From UBA3940 sp964506005 (GTDB lineage Bacteria > Chloroflexota > Anaerolineae > Aggregatilineales > UBA3940), in contig CAZDLX010000217.1 in NCBI GenBank assembly GCA_964506005.1, forward strand, positions 1-5,616: a DNA stretch of 5,616 nt. Direction: 5' to 3'. Each line of letters opens with the position of its first letter. Within the stretch, counting starts at the first letter, position 1. Shown here in pieces: positions 5,458 to 5,616 of this stretch. The notes beneath the pieces are model-generated. The model saw only the letters and a list, made by a program, of their open reading frames with translations. It ran no database searches and was not told the origin of the DNA. The position numbers were made by a program, and so were the translations under genes.

Positions 5458-5509
5458 GTTAGCAATATGCAAGAACCGGGAAGCTGCTCAAGAAAGTTCT
5501 TGCGCTAAC
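5458..5509. repeat. Large inverted repeat between the tandem rightward promoters
   Basis: GTTAGC (5458-5463) and GCAAGAAC (5469-5476) together pair with GTTCTTGCGCTAAC (5496-5509), giving 14 base pairs with a 5-nt bulge (AATAT, 5464-5468) and a 19-nt loop. In RNA from P1 this would be a stable hairpin; no T run follows, so it is not a classical terminator. The right arm covers the -35 of P2, so it could alternatively be an operator in DNA. Confidence 0.7.
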
Positions 5510-5528
5510 TGGGACCATACGATATACT
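5500..5528 (+). promoter_or_regulatory. Second rightward promoter P2
   Basis: TTGCGC (5500-5505; 3 of 6 matches) and TATACT (5523-5528; 5 of 6 matches) are spaced by 17 nt, on the same strand as P1 and 139 bp downstream of it. It shares the TATACTT core with P1. The -35 is weak and lies inside the right arm of the inverted repeat. Confidence 0.45.
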
Positions 5529-5616
5529 TACCAACGCTTCAGGGGATCATCCCCAACAGGAAGCTTGAAAATCGAGGAGGAGAGCCGCCGGACCGGAAAC
5601 GACTTGAGCAAGCGAG
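5529..5616 (+). other. Probable 5' leader of a gene or RNA beyond the right edge
   Basis: No start codon with good spacing occurs here. A short hairpin, GGGGAT-C-ATCCCC (5542-5554), lies just after the expected P2 start. A purine run GAGGAGGAGAG (5574-5584) looks like a ribosome binding site, but the next plausible start, TTG at 5604, is about 20 nt away, too far for a normal start. The segment could instead be the beginning of a structured RNA. I do not recognise it. Confidence 0.35.

Noticed and set aside
5446..5468. Possible CIRCE/HrcA heat-shock operator near the slyD promoter (GAGTGC followed by TTAGCA)
   Set aside because: The half-sites are in the wrong order and spacing for TTAGCACTC-N9-GAGTGCTAA.
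5529..5616. Start of 16S rRNA, RNase P RNA or tmRNA at the right edge
   Set aside because: None of the conserved opening sequences of these RNAs can be recognised in the visible part.

Overview
The window is a stretch of GC-rich bacterial chromosome with tightly packed housekeeping genes. It holds one partial and six complete protein genes. I see no mobile element, CRISPR array, tRNA or rRNA. The high GC content, the N-terminus of the left-edge cyclophilin, and the UbiA and SlyD sequence styles suggest Chloroflexota (Anaerolineae-like). That taxon is an impression from memory, not a tested assignment.

Layout. The left edge (1-87, minus) is the first 29 codons of a cyclophilin-type peptidyl-prolyl isomerase. 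A 217-bp divergent intergenic region (88-304) separates it from a plus-strand two-gene operon for pseudouridine breakdown: psuK (305-1243), then psuG (1268-2194). A perfect 14-bp hairpin at 2217-2248 lies between psuG and a convergent minus-strand gene for a UbiA/MenA-like membrane prenyltransferase (2283-3335). A 160-bp intergenic segment with a putative promoter lies upstream of the prenyltransferase gene. Next is a minus-strand cluster, read from right to left: slyD-type FKBP isomerase (4837-5328), maf nucleotide pyrophosphatase (4156-4830), CYTH-domain phosphohydrolase (3496-4113). The right edge (5329-5616) has no gene. It carries a near-consensus rightward promoter, a second rightward promoter about 140 bp further on, a leftward promoter for slyD, and a large inverted repeat. 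It is probably the control region of a rightward gene or RNA beyond the window.

How the genes fit together. PsuK phosphorylates pseudouridine, and PsuG splits the 5'-phosphate into uracil and ribose 5-phosphate. Maf proteins of the YhdE type hydrolyse dTTP, UTP and some modified nucleotides, reportedly including pseudo-UTP. Nearby Maf and PsuG could therefore both feed removal of modified uridine nucleotides, and the CYTH enzyme is also of a triphosphate-acting family. This link is inferred from function and proximity; the genes are in separate transcription units. Two unrelated prolyl-isomerase families (cyclophilin and SlyD) lie at the two ends of the window.

I did not find a clearly novel system. 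The most rewarding places to look are the right-edge promoter and inverted-repeat region, the possible Maf-PsuKG connection, and two family-level departures: the second motif of the prenyltransferase and the C-terminal tail of Maf.
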